A stretch of 64,000 nucleotides of DNA from Holothuria scabra (taxonomy: Eukaryota > Echinodermata > Holothuroidea > Aspidochirotida > Holothuriidae): the NCBI GenBank assembly GCA_037179385.1, contig CM074196.1, forward strand, positions 31,954,486 to 32,018,485. Direction: 5' to 3'. The stretch's first letter is position 1. Every line of letters begins with the position of its first letter. This document shows positions 1-12,000 of the stretch, in pieces. Position numbers and translations under genes: made by a program. The notes under the pieces are model-generated. The model was not told the origin of the DNA. It ran no database searches and saw only the letters and a program-made list of their open reading frames with translations.

Positions 1-25
1 ATGGGGATGCTGCCCTTTACCAAAT
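1..25 (+). CDS. GRN: Granulin exon 1 of window (3' end only)
   Basis: The window opens inside an exon. Bases 2-25 read WGCCPLPN, the end of the N-terminal half of a granulin module, followed by a gttagt donor identical to that of the intact copies downstream. The exon body is outside the window. Confidence 0.85.
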
Positions 26-3000
26 GTTAGTAAAAAGAGTTTTTGGTTTCGATGAAAAGAGAAACCTATGCATTCATGATGGTGTGTGTTTGTATGTATG
101 TGTGTATGTGTGTGTGTTTGTGACACTTTGCTTGTTTACACGATATCTTGAGAAAGGAAGATCTGACAGTTCTCAAACTTGGTACACAGATACCCCATGC
201 TGAGAGGAAGAACCCTACATATTTTGGTTGAGGCCAAAGGTCATCTGGGGTCACAGGGGGTCAAAAACCAAAATCCTTGTTTACACAATATCTCAAGATA
301 GGAAACTTGGATTAATTTCAAACTTGATATGTAGATGCGTTACGATGTAAGGAAAAAACCTATTGATTTTGGTGGACTTCAAAGGTCATTTGGAGTCACG
401 TGGGGTCAAACCCTGAAATCCTTGTATACAGAATATCTCAAGTTAGGAAACTTTGATTCATTTCAAACTTGATATGTTGATGCGTTATGATGTGAGGAAG
501 AACCCAATTTATCTTGGTGGAGGTCAAAGGTCATTTGGAATCACATGGGGTTAAACTCTGAAATCCTTGTTTACATGATACATCATGGTAGGAAAGTTGG
601 ATTCATTTCAAACTTGATACCTTGATGCGTTATGATGTAAAGAACAATCCTATTTATTTTGGTGTAGGTCAAGGGTCATTTGGGGTCACGTGGGGTCTAA
701 CCCCAAAATCCTTGTTTACATGATACTCATGGTAGGAAAGTTGGATTCATTTCAAACTTGATATGTTGGTGCATTATGATGTAAAGAAGAATCCTATTTA
801 TTTTGGTGGAGGTCAAGGTCATTTGGGGTCATAGGGGGTCAAACTCAGAAAACCTTGTTTACACTATATCTCAAGGTAGGAAACTTGGATTCATTTCAAA
901 CTTGATATGTTGATGTGTTATGATGTAAGCAGCTTGTTTGCAGAATATCTTAAGGCACGGTATGAAATTTGGCTTTTTGAATATAGAAATGTTTTGGTTA
1001 AAAGAAAAACCAGTTACTAACAGGTGGAGTCAAAGGCCACTTTGGGTCACCAGTTACTACAAGAAATGTAGCATTTTGTTGAAAAGAGCATGTATGTATC
1101 ATCGAAACCTCAATGCATTTTTGCATTCTGGTTATAAATGCTTTTCTTTATAAGTGACATACAATCACCTGTGAGAGAAATGTTATGAAATTATTTTAAA
1201 CTGTAAAGTTATTGTTCCAAAAAGGAATTGAATGTTCTATCCACCTTGTTCTTATCTTAATACATAACATGTATAGAGATATTGTCATACTTAGCTGTTT
1301 ACTAGCTTTAGCTGAATATCCTCTTTCTTGTTACTTTAGGGAGGTTTTACATTTTTACCATGATATCTTGTAGCTCTTGGCCATGGTATAATATATATCT
1401 CGTAGAATTTGAGATAGAAAATGTTAACAGGTCATTATTTTGACTGAAAATAGGTCAGAGAGCTTTGGTAAACAAAACAAAACAAAGCCATTGCAGCCTG
1501 GCGCTTACACTGCTTTTTCCCATAATGCATTGTTTAGTCTGCTGTTTTGTTTTTGACCTTACACCTTGGTTAAATCAGGTGTATTAGACTGTTACAAGAT
1601 CTTGTCCTGTCTTACTGTAATGTTTTCCCAGCCATTGTCTTGGAATGAGGAAGTTCATGTATTAACAACTGCAGGTTTCAGCAAGATTATAAGAGATTAG
1701 GGAGGGTGGTGTTGACCAAATTGAGTAAAAAAAGCAGACTTAAAATTAGTAAGGCTAACAGTTTCATTCTAGAATTTTTGATAACCATTTTAGGTTTTGA
1801 ACTTGAAATGCCTAGTATCAAGATATTATAAGATATTATAAATCTGTGCTTTAAATATTTTAATGACCACAATGCAATAGCTTAAAGGGGATGTATAAGC
1901 AGCCTTCCCAACTAGAAGTAGTGTAGCAGAATGTTGTGTTTGATGATTGGCTCATGATAGTAATGTGACAAAATTTACTCTTCTTGAATATGAAAATTAC
2001 TTAGGTCGAGTACCTGCTTGGTTTACCTTATGCAATTATGATGTTGTAAAATATAAGAGAGATACTTTGAAGAGGAATGAGACAAAAAGTTAGATTTACC
2101 TGTTGCTTCCAAATTAGTTTGTGGCAACTGGTCTTGCCTTTAAACCTACATGTTTTGTGTGAAACACTGTATATAATGATGAAGCAGGTGTGACTCATAT
2201 TTCATTTTAGCAAAATGATCTTCTCTCTTTCCTATTGTATCACTGAAAACTTCAATGCCTAGTTCCACTGCTTTGAGATTGCAATTGATCCTACATTTAC
2301 TTTTAGATTTTGCAGCATAGCTGCTCCAGTTAACAAAGAAGATCAATTTTCTATTCTCTCTTTGTTCCTTTAAGGCTGTCTGCTGCTCTGATGGCATTCA
2401 CTGCTGTCCAAATGGTTACACTTGTGATGTTTCTGCAGGAACTTGTACTCAAGGAGATGAAGTGATGACCTGGTTTGAGAAGACAGAAGCTAAAGTAAAG
2501 TCCGTGGTCTGTCCAGATGGTCAGAGTGAATGTCCAGATGGAAACACTTGTTGTCAGCTCTCTAGTGGACAATGGGGATGCTGCCCTATACCAAAAGTTA
2601 GTGAAAAGAGTTTTTAATAAATGCTTTTCTTCTTCTTAAGTAAAGTACAACTACCTTTTAAAAATATATAAGGAAATGTTTCTAGTTGCTCCAATAATTT
2701 CCCAACGAAGAACTGTATGTCCAATATAACTGGTTCCTTATTTGTGTCAACTTTAAATTTTCACTTTGTTCTTTCTTAGGCTGTTTGCTGTTCTGACCAC
2801 CTTCACTGCTGTCCAAATGGTTACACTTGTGATGTTTCTGCAGGAACTTGTACTCAAGGAGATGAAGTGATGACCTGGTTTGAGAAGACAGAAGCTAAAG
2901 TAAAGTCTGTGGTCTGTCCAGATGGTCAGAGTGAATGTCCAGATGGAAGCACTTGTTGTAAGCTCTCTACTGGACAATGGGGATGCTGCCCTATACCAAA

Positions 3001-6000
3001 TGTTAGTAAAAAGAGTATTTAATGAATGCTTTCTTTCTTCATGAGTAAAGTACAACTACCTTTTTGATTTCTTGCAGAAGGCAGGCAAGGAATCTATGCG
3101 ATGGTGATGTCGTGTGTGTATGTATGTATGTAGGTGTGTGTGTGTATGTGTGTGTGTGATGTCCGCTTGTAAATATGATATCTCAAGAAGGGTAACTCTG
3201 AGAGACCTCAAACTTGGCATGTAGATTGCCCTCATTGAGTAGAAGATCCCTTTTGTTTTTGGTGGAGGTCAAAGGTCATTTGGGGTCACCAGAGGTCAAA
3301 TGGTAAATACCTTGGAAATCGCTTGTAAACACGATATCTCCAGAAAGAAAAATGTGAGTGGTCTCATACTTACCATGCAGATTGCCTGTATTGAGTAGAT
3401 GATCCCTATTGTTTTTGGTGGAGGTCAAAGTTCATTTGGGGTCAGCAGAAGTAAAAAGGTCAAAATTTTGTAAACACTCTATCTCAAGAAGCGTAACTGT
3501 GAGTGATCTCATACTTACCATGCAGATTGTCCATATTAAGTAGATGATCCCTGTTGTTTTAGGTGGAGGTCAAATTTCATCTGGGGTCACCAGAGGTCAA
3601 AAAATCAAAACTTTGTAAACACTATACCTCAAGGGGGGAAACTGTGAGGGGTCTGACACTTAGCATGTGGATTGCCCATATTGAGTAGATGATCCCTATT
3701 GTTTTTATTGGACGTCAAAAGTCATTTAGGGTCATCAGAGGTTACACCTTGCAAATACTACATCTGAAAAAGGGTAACTGTTAGAGTTAATATTCATTAG
3801 TGGATAGGGTTAAGAGTTTTGAATGGCATGGGTAATGTAAGATGCATAGGTAAGCTTTGAAATCCACTTCATTATGTAAATGATCAAGTTGGGTAATTTC
3901 AAAATGTGTACTGAAGCAAACTCACAGTATTAAGAATGTCTAAAGTGCATAAAAGTGCACATTATTTGGTACAGTATTTATGTTGATTTTGGTTTAAAGT
4001 TTTGCCCTATTACATTTAGTGCCAGTATTAATACACATAAGAGTAAGTGGGTAGAACGAAATCTGAGAAAGTTAAAAAGAAAAAAAAACTGTTCATGAGG
4101 CTGACATGTTAATTACTTCATCTTTGTCAAAGGTATACTGATTTTGCCACAAGTATCTAGGCCTATAGATTTTCATGAAATATATTTCCAACTGTTTAGT
4201 GGAAGTTTCGAGCAGGGTTTGGAACATGTGATAAAAACAAAGGCTGTATGAGGCTCATTTGGAGACATAGTCTGAACATATTGGAGAGAGCTTCCATGCC
4301 CACAAAGCAGAGGAATTGCTCAGTGGGGAACTTCATAAGTGTAAACTTTGAACAGATCAAGTGCTCTGTATGATGCACAAAATTTCTTTTAGAGCATAAA
4401 AACATTGTCTCTTCCATAACCCTAAAGAAAACATGAAGATAACATTAAATTTATGCAGTGGTCAATTGTAATCTTCACCTTACCCCCCTCAAGCTTGTTT
4501 ACATTATATCTCAAGGTAGGAAACTTGGATTCATTTCAAACTTGATATGTTGATGCGTTATGATATAAGCAGCTTGTTTGCAGAATATCTTAAGGCACAG
4601 TATGAAATTTGGCTTTTTGAATGTAGAAATGTTTTGGTTAAAAGAAAAACCAGTTACTACCAGGTGGAGTCAAAGGCCACTTTGGGTCACCAGTTACTAC
4701 AAGAAATGTAGCATTTCATTGAAAAGAGCATGTATGTATCATCGAAACCTCAATGCATTTTTGCATTCTGGTTATGAATGCTTTTCTTTATAAGTGACAT
4801 ACAATCACCTGTGAGAGAAATGTTATGAAATTTTTTTCAACTGTAAAGTTATTGTTCCAAAAAGGAAATGAATGCTCTCTCCACCTTGTTTTTATCTTAA
4901 TACATAACATGTATAGAGATATTGTCACACTTAGCTGTTTACTAGCTTTAACTGAATATCCTCTTTCGCATTGTCACTTTAGGGAGGTTTTACATTTTTA
5001 CCCTGATATCTTGTAGCTCTTGGCCATGGTATAATATATATCTTGTAGAATTTGAGATAGAAAATGTTAACAGGTCATTATTTTGACTGAAAAGAGGTCA
5101 GAGAGCTTTGGAAAACAAAACAAAACAAAGCCATTGCAGCCTGGCGCTTACACTGCTTTTTCCCATAATGCATTGTTTAGTCTGCTATTTTGTTTTTGAC
5201 CTTACACCTTGGTTAAATCAGGTGTATTAGACTGTTACAAGATCTTGTCTTGTCTTACTGTAATGTTTTCCCAGCCATTGTCTTGGAATGAGGAAGTTCA
5301 TGTATTAACAACTGCAGGTTTCAGCAAGATTATAAGAGATTAGGGAGGGTGGTGTTGACCAAATTGAGTAAAAAAGGCAGAGTTAAAATTAGTAAGGCTA
5401 ACAGTTTCATTCTAGAATTTTTGATAACCATTTTAGGTTTTGAACTTGAATGCCTAGTATCAAGATATTATAAGATATTATAAATCTGTGCTTTAAATAT
5501 TTTAATGACCACAATGCAATAGCTTAAAGGGGATGTATAAGCAGCCTTCCCAACTAGAAGTAGTGTAGCAGAATGTTGTGTTTGATGATTGGCTCATGAG
5601 AGTAATGTGACAAAACTTACTCTTCTTGAATATGAAAATTACTTAGGTCGAGTACCTGTTTGGTTTACCTTATGCAATTATGATGTTGTAAAATATTAGA
5701 GAGATACTTTGAAGAGGAATGAGACAAAAAGTTAGATTTACCTGTTGCTTCCAAATTAGTTTGTGGCAACTGGTCTTGCCTTTAAACCTACATGTTTTGT
5801 GTGAAACACTGCATATAATGATGAAGCAGGTGTGTCTCATATTTCATTTTAGCAAAATGATCTTCTCTCTTTCCTATTGTATCACTGAAAACTTCAATGC
5901 ATAGTTCCACTGCTTTGAGATTGCAATTGATCCTGCATTTACTTTTAGATTTTGCAGCATAGCTGCTCCAGTTAATAAAGTAGGTCAATTTTCTATTCTC

Positions 6001-9000
6001 TCTTTGTTCCTTTAAGGCTGTCTGCTGTTCTGACCACCTTCACTGCTGTCCAAATGGTTACACTTGTGATGTTTCTGCAGGAACGTGTACTCAAGGAGAT
6101 GAAGTGATGACCTGGTTTGAGAAGACAGAAGCTAAAGTAAAGTCTGTGGTCTGTCCAGATGGTCAGAGTGAATGTCCAGATGGAAACACTTGTTGTCAGC
6201 TCTCTAGTGGACAATGGGGATGCTGCCCTATACCAAACGTTAGTGAAAAGAGTTTTTAATGAATGCTTTTCTTCTTCTTAAGTAAAGTACAACTTCCTTG
6301 TAAAAATATATAAGGAAATGTTTCTAGTTGCTCCAATAATTTCCCAACGAAGAACTGTATGTCCAACATAACTGCTTCCTTATTTGTGTCAACTTTAAAT
6401 TTTCACTTTGTTCTTTCTTAGGCTGTTTGTTGTTCTGACCACCTCCACTGCTGTCCAAATGGTTACACTTGTGATGTTTCTGCAGGAAGTTGTACTCAAG
6501 GAGATGAAGTGATGACCTGGTTTGAGAAGACAGAAGCTAAAGTAAAGTCTGTGGTCTGTCCAGATGGTCAGAGTGAATGTCCAGATGGAAACACTTGTTG
6601 TCAGCTCTCTAGTGGACAATGGGGATGCTGCCCTATACCAAACGTTAGTGAAAAGAGTTTTTTGTTTCGATGATAAGAGAAACCTATGTAATCATGATGG
6701 CGTGTGTATGTATGTGTGTATGTGTGTGTGTGTGTGTGTGTGTATGTGTGTGTTTGTGACACTTTGCTTGTTAGCACGATATCTGAAGATAGGAATGTCT
6801 GACAGTTTTCAAACTTGATACATGGATGCGCCATATTGAGAGGAAGAACCCTAATGTTTTTGACGGAGGTCAAAGGTTATCGGGGGTCACCGGGGGTCAA
6901 AGTCTGAAAATATTTTTAGCACAATATCTCATGGTAGGAAACTTGGATAGTTTTAATATTTGGTATGTGGATGCGTTATGGTCAGAAGATGGTCCCTATT
7001 GTTTTTGGTGGAGGTCAAAGGTCATGTGGGGTCACCAGGGGTCAAAGTCTGAAAATCTTATTAGCACGATATTTCAAGATAGGGAACTTGGATAGATTTC
7101 ATATTTGGTATGTGGATGTGTTATGGTCAGAAGATTGTTTGTATTGTTTTCGTTGGAGGTCAGAGGTCATCTGGGGTCACCGGGGGTCAAAGTCTGAAAA
7201 TCTTGTCAACACAATATCTCAAGGGAGGAAACTTGGATAGATTTCATATTTGGTTTGTGGATGCGTTATGGTCAGAAGATGGTCCCTATTGGTTTTTGGT
7301 GGAGGCCAAAGGTCATCTGGGGTCACCGGGGGTCAAAGTCTGAAAATCTTGTCAACACAATATCTCAAGGGAGGAAACTTGGATAGATTTCATATTTGGT
7401 TTGTGGATGCGTTATGGTCAGAAGATGGTCCCTATTGGTTTTTGGTGGAGGCCAAAGGTCATCTGGGGTCACCGGGGGTCAAAGTCTGAAAAGCTTGTCA
7501 ACACAATATCTCAAGGGAGGAAACTTGGATAGATTTCATATTTGGTTTGTGGATGTGTTATGGTCAGAAGATGGTCCCTATTGGTTTTTAGTGGAGGTCA
7601 AAGGTCATCTGGGGTCACCAGGGGTCAAAGTCTGAAAATCCTATTAGCACGATATTTCAAGATAGGGAACAGGAATAGATTTCATATTTGGTATGTGGAT
7701 GTGTTATTGTCAGAAGATGGTCCCTATTGTTTTCTGTGGAGGTCAAAGGTCATCTGTAGTCACCGGGGGTCAAAGTCTTTGAATCTTGTTAGCATGATAT
7801 TTCAAGGTAGGGAACTTGGATAGATCTCATATTTGGTATATGGATGTGTTATGGTCAGAAGATGGTCCATATTGTTTTGGGTGGAGGTCAAAGGTCATCG
7901 GGGGTCACTGGGGGGCAAAGTCTGAAAATCTTGTCAACACAATATCTCAAGGGAGGAAACTTGGATAGGTTTCATATTTGGTTTGGGGATGCATTATAGT
8001 CAGAGGATGGTCCCTATTGGTTTGGGTGAAGGTCAAAGGTCATCTGGGGTCACCAGGAGTCAAAGTCTGAAAATCTTGTTAGCACGATATTTCAAGGTAG
8101 GGAACTTGGATAGATTTCATATTTGATATGTGGATGTTTTATTGTTAGGAGATGGTTCATATTGTTTTTGGTGGAGGCCAAAGGTCATCTGGGGTCACTG
8201 GGGATCAGAGTCTAAAAATCTTGTCAACACAATATTCAAGGGAGGAAACTTGAATAGATTTCATATTTGGTTTGTGGATGCATTATAGTCAGAGGATGGT
8301 CCCTATTGGTTTTGGTAAAGGTCAAAGGTCATCTGGGGTCACCGGGGGGTTAACGATATTTCAAGGTAGGGAACTTGGATAGATTTCATGTTTGGAATGT
8401 GAATGGGTTAAAGTTAGGAGATGGTCCCTACAGAGATGCCAAGTATCTTGATTTAGGTGGAATAATTACCATTTCCACCCTCGAATTACAAATATCCTCC
8501 AAAAATTGCTCTTTTCACACGTAAAGGATCTTTGTTGAAATCTCAAAGTGCCTAGCTCCCTAAACTGAAAAGTTCAGGCCAAAATGGTATGGTTCAATTG
8601 AGTAAGTGGGCTAGTACTTTCTGCTTAGGCTTAAAGTAGGCCTAAGTAAGGCCTAGCCGACGCTACATCTTTCATCAAGCAGGATCGAGTACTGAAGAGG
8701 ATCAACAAAAATCCACTTGGCCAAGAACATAAAAAATATTTAAAAGGCATTGGTAAAAAACCCTTATACAACAATCTGCAGGACTTTTGTGAGCTTTAGG
8801 TGTAAAGTTTTTCCCTGCAATGTAATTTTCTTCATCATGTCTAATGTCTTGGCACTTTTGCCATTGCCTAATGCATAGCATATATGTACATTTTGAACCT
8901 ATTCTACACTTGTATGTTTCTCTGTAATATCCTAATGCTAGCCTACTGGGAAATTTAGCTTTCCTACCAATATTTTAGTTGTTCTAGAACATGATAAAAA

Positions 9001-12000
9001 GCATGCAGCAGCATATTTTGGTAGCAGGGTGGTATCTGCAGCGGGTGAAAACTTACAAACTCTCCCATATAGTGTTATGAGAAGCTGTTCAAGAGTTCTC
9101 CCATATATATTAGTGTTACGAAGTGTCATTGCAAAATAATGTCTCGACTCTGCAGTATTTATGGGGTTGGTTCAAACCTCTGCACTGAAATCTAACCCTC
9201 ATCAGTCTTAAAAGTATTATTAAACCTTTCAGCTGGAATGGATGGGGAGAGGGTCCTTAATTTAGAGTGTTGTGAACTCTCAAGACTTATTACAGGTAAT
9301 TATACAAAACCATCATTATGTCATTTCTTAATTGTACCATGGTTTTTTAGGGTTGCCCTAGCATGAGAGGGGTCCACTTTTAAAGAAGGCTTGCATGATT
9401 CCTTTTTTTCATTTCTTGAAGTCAGCTCGAAGCCTTTTGAAATTGCAATATGTAGAGGTTAAAGGTTTTGTAGGGTCACTGGTGGTCAAAATGTGAATGA
9501 CAACCTTGTTTAATAGGTGTGAAGACATCTTAAAGTGGGAGACTTAAATAGATTTCATATGTGGTTTGTGAATGCTTATAGTAAGAAGATGATCCCTATT
9601 TTTTGGTGGTGGGGACAAAGGTCATGTGGGATAACAGAATTATTTTTTGAACATGTTAGTATAACATTTGAATGAGAAGATAATGGTACATGATGGGATT
9701 GTTTGAAATGGAACATTTGTGTATCATCGAAACCTCAGTGCAGTTTTGCATTCTGGTTAGTGAATGCTTTTCTTCTTCTTAAATAAAGTACAACTACCTT
9801 TTAAAAATATGTATGGAAATGTTTCTAGTCGCTCCAATAATTTCCCAACAAAGAACTGTGTGTCCAACATAACTGCTTCCTTATTTTTGTCAACTTTAAA
9901 TTTTCACTTTGTTCTTTCTTAGGCTGTTTGTTGTTCTGACCACCTCCACTGCTGTCCAAATGGTTACACTTGTGATGTTTCTGCAGGAACTTGTACTCAA
10001 GGAGATGAAGTGACAACCTGGTTTGAGAAGACAGAAGCTAAAGTAAAGTCTGTGGTCTGTCCAGATGGTCAGAGTGAATGTCCAGATGGAAACACTTGTT
10101 GTCAGCTCTCTAGTGGACAATGGGGATGCTGCCCTATACCAAACGTTAGTGAAAAGAGTTTTTAATGAATGCTTTTCTTCTTCTTAAGTAAAGTACAACT
10201 ACCTTGTAAAAATATGTATGGAAATGTTTCTAGTTGCTCCAATAATTTCCCAACGAAGAACTGTATGTCCAACATAACTGCTTCCTTATTTGTGTCAATT
10301 TTAAATTTTCACTTTGTTCTTTCTTAGGCTGTTTGTTGTTCTGACCACCTCCACTGCTGTCCAAATGGTTACACTTGTGATGTTTCTGCAGGAACTTGTT
10401 CTCAAGGAGATGAAGTAATGGCCTGGTTTGAGAAGACTGAAGCTAGAGTAAAGTCTGTGGTCTGTCCAGATGGTCAGAGTGAATGTCCAGATGGAAACAC
10501 TTGTTGTCAGCTCTCTAGTGGACAATGGGGATGCTGCCCTATACCAAAAGTTAGTGAAAAGAGTTTTTAATGAATACTTTTCTTCTTCTTAAGTAAAGTA
10601 CAACTACCTTGTAAAAATATATATGGAAATGTTTCTAGTTGCTCCAATAATTTCCCAACGAAGAACTGTATGTCCAACATAACTGCTTCCTTATTTGTGT
10701 CAACTTTAAATTTTCACTTTGTTCTTTCTTAGGCTGTTTGCTGTTCTGACCACCTCCACTGCTGTCCAAATGGTTACACTTGTGATGTTTCTGCAGGAAC
10801 TTGTACTCAAGGAGATGAAGTGATGACCTGGTTAGAGAAGACAGAAGCTAAAGTAAAGTCTGTGGTCTGTCCAGATGGTCAGAGTGAATGTCCAGATGGA
10901 AACACTTGTTGTCAGCTCTCTAGTGGACAATGGGGATGCTGCCCTATACCAAACGTTAGTGAAAAGAGTTTTTAATGAATACTTTTCTTCTTCTTAAGTA
11001 AAGTACAACTACCTTGTAAAAATATGTATGGAAATGTTTCTAGTTGCTCCAATAATTTCCCAACGAAGAACTGTATGTCCAACATAACTGCTTCCTTATT
11101 TGTGTCAACTTTAAATTTTCACTTTGTTCTTTCTTAGGCTGTTTGCTGTTCTGACCACCTCCACTGCTGTCCAAATGGTTACACTTGTGATGTTTCTGCA
11201 GGAACTTGTACTCAAGGAGATGAAGTGATAACCTGGTTTGAGAAGACAGAAGCTAAAGTAAAGTCTGTGATCTGTCCAGATGGTCAGAGTGAATGTCCAG
11301 ATGGAAACACTTGTTGTAAGCTCTCCAGTGGACAATGGGGATGTTGTCCTTTACCAAATGTTAGTCAAAATAATTTTGATCAATATTTTTTCCATAAGTA
11401 ACGTACCACTCCTTTTTAAAAATAGTTTTATGTAACATACAACTACCTTTCACAGTGATGTTACCAAATGTTTTGTAACTGGGACAATACCATGCCAGAG
11501 AGGAAACATATGTTCTGTTTAATGGCTTCTTAAAATGGGTCAACTTCGGATTTTTTTGGGGGTTCCCTTTTAAGGCTGTTTGTTGTTCTGACGGCCTTCA
11601 CTGCTGTCCCAGTGGTTACACTTGTGATGTTTCTGCAGGAACTTGTACTCAAGGGGATGAAGTGATAACATGGTTTGAGAAGACAGAAGCTAAAGTAAAG
11701 AATGTGATCTGTCCAGATGGTCAGAGTGAATGTCCAGATGGAAACACTAGTTGTAAGCTCTCCAGTGGACAATGGGGATGTTGCCCTTTACCAAATGTTA
11801 GTCAAAATAATTTTGATCAATATTTTTTTCCTTAAGTAACATACCACTCCTTTTTAAAAATAGTTTTATGTAACATACAACTACCTTTCACAGTGATGTT
11901 ACCAAATGTTTTGTAACTGGGACAATACCATGCCAGAGAGGAAACATATGTTCTGTTTAATGGCTTCTTAAAATGGGTCAACTTTGGATTTTTGTTTTGG

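Larger units (their letters stand above)
2620..6030 (+). repeat. 3.4-kb segmental duplication, copy 1
   Basis: Matches 18587-22003 at an offset of 15,967-15,972 bases. It covers part of an intron, exon 3, element B, the intron segment and the first bases of exon 4. Only scattered substitutions and small indels are seen. Confidence 0.92.

Noticed and set aside
938..1153. 71-residue frame repeated at 4578 and 20549
   Set aside because: It recurs only because the DNA segment is triplicated; it starts from TTG, crosses the end of a mobile element and has no recognisable domain.
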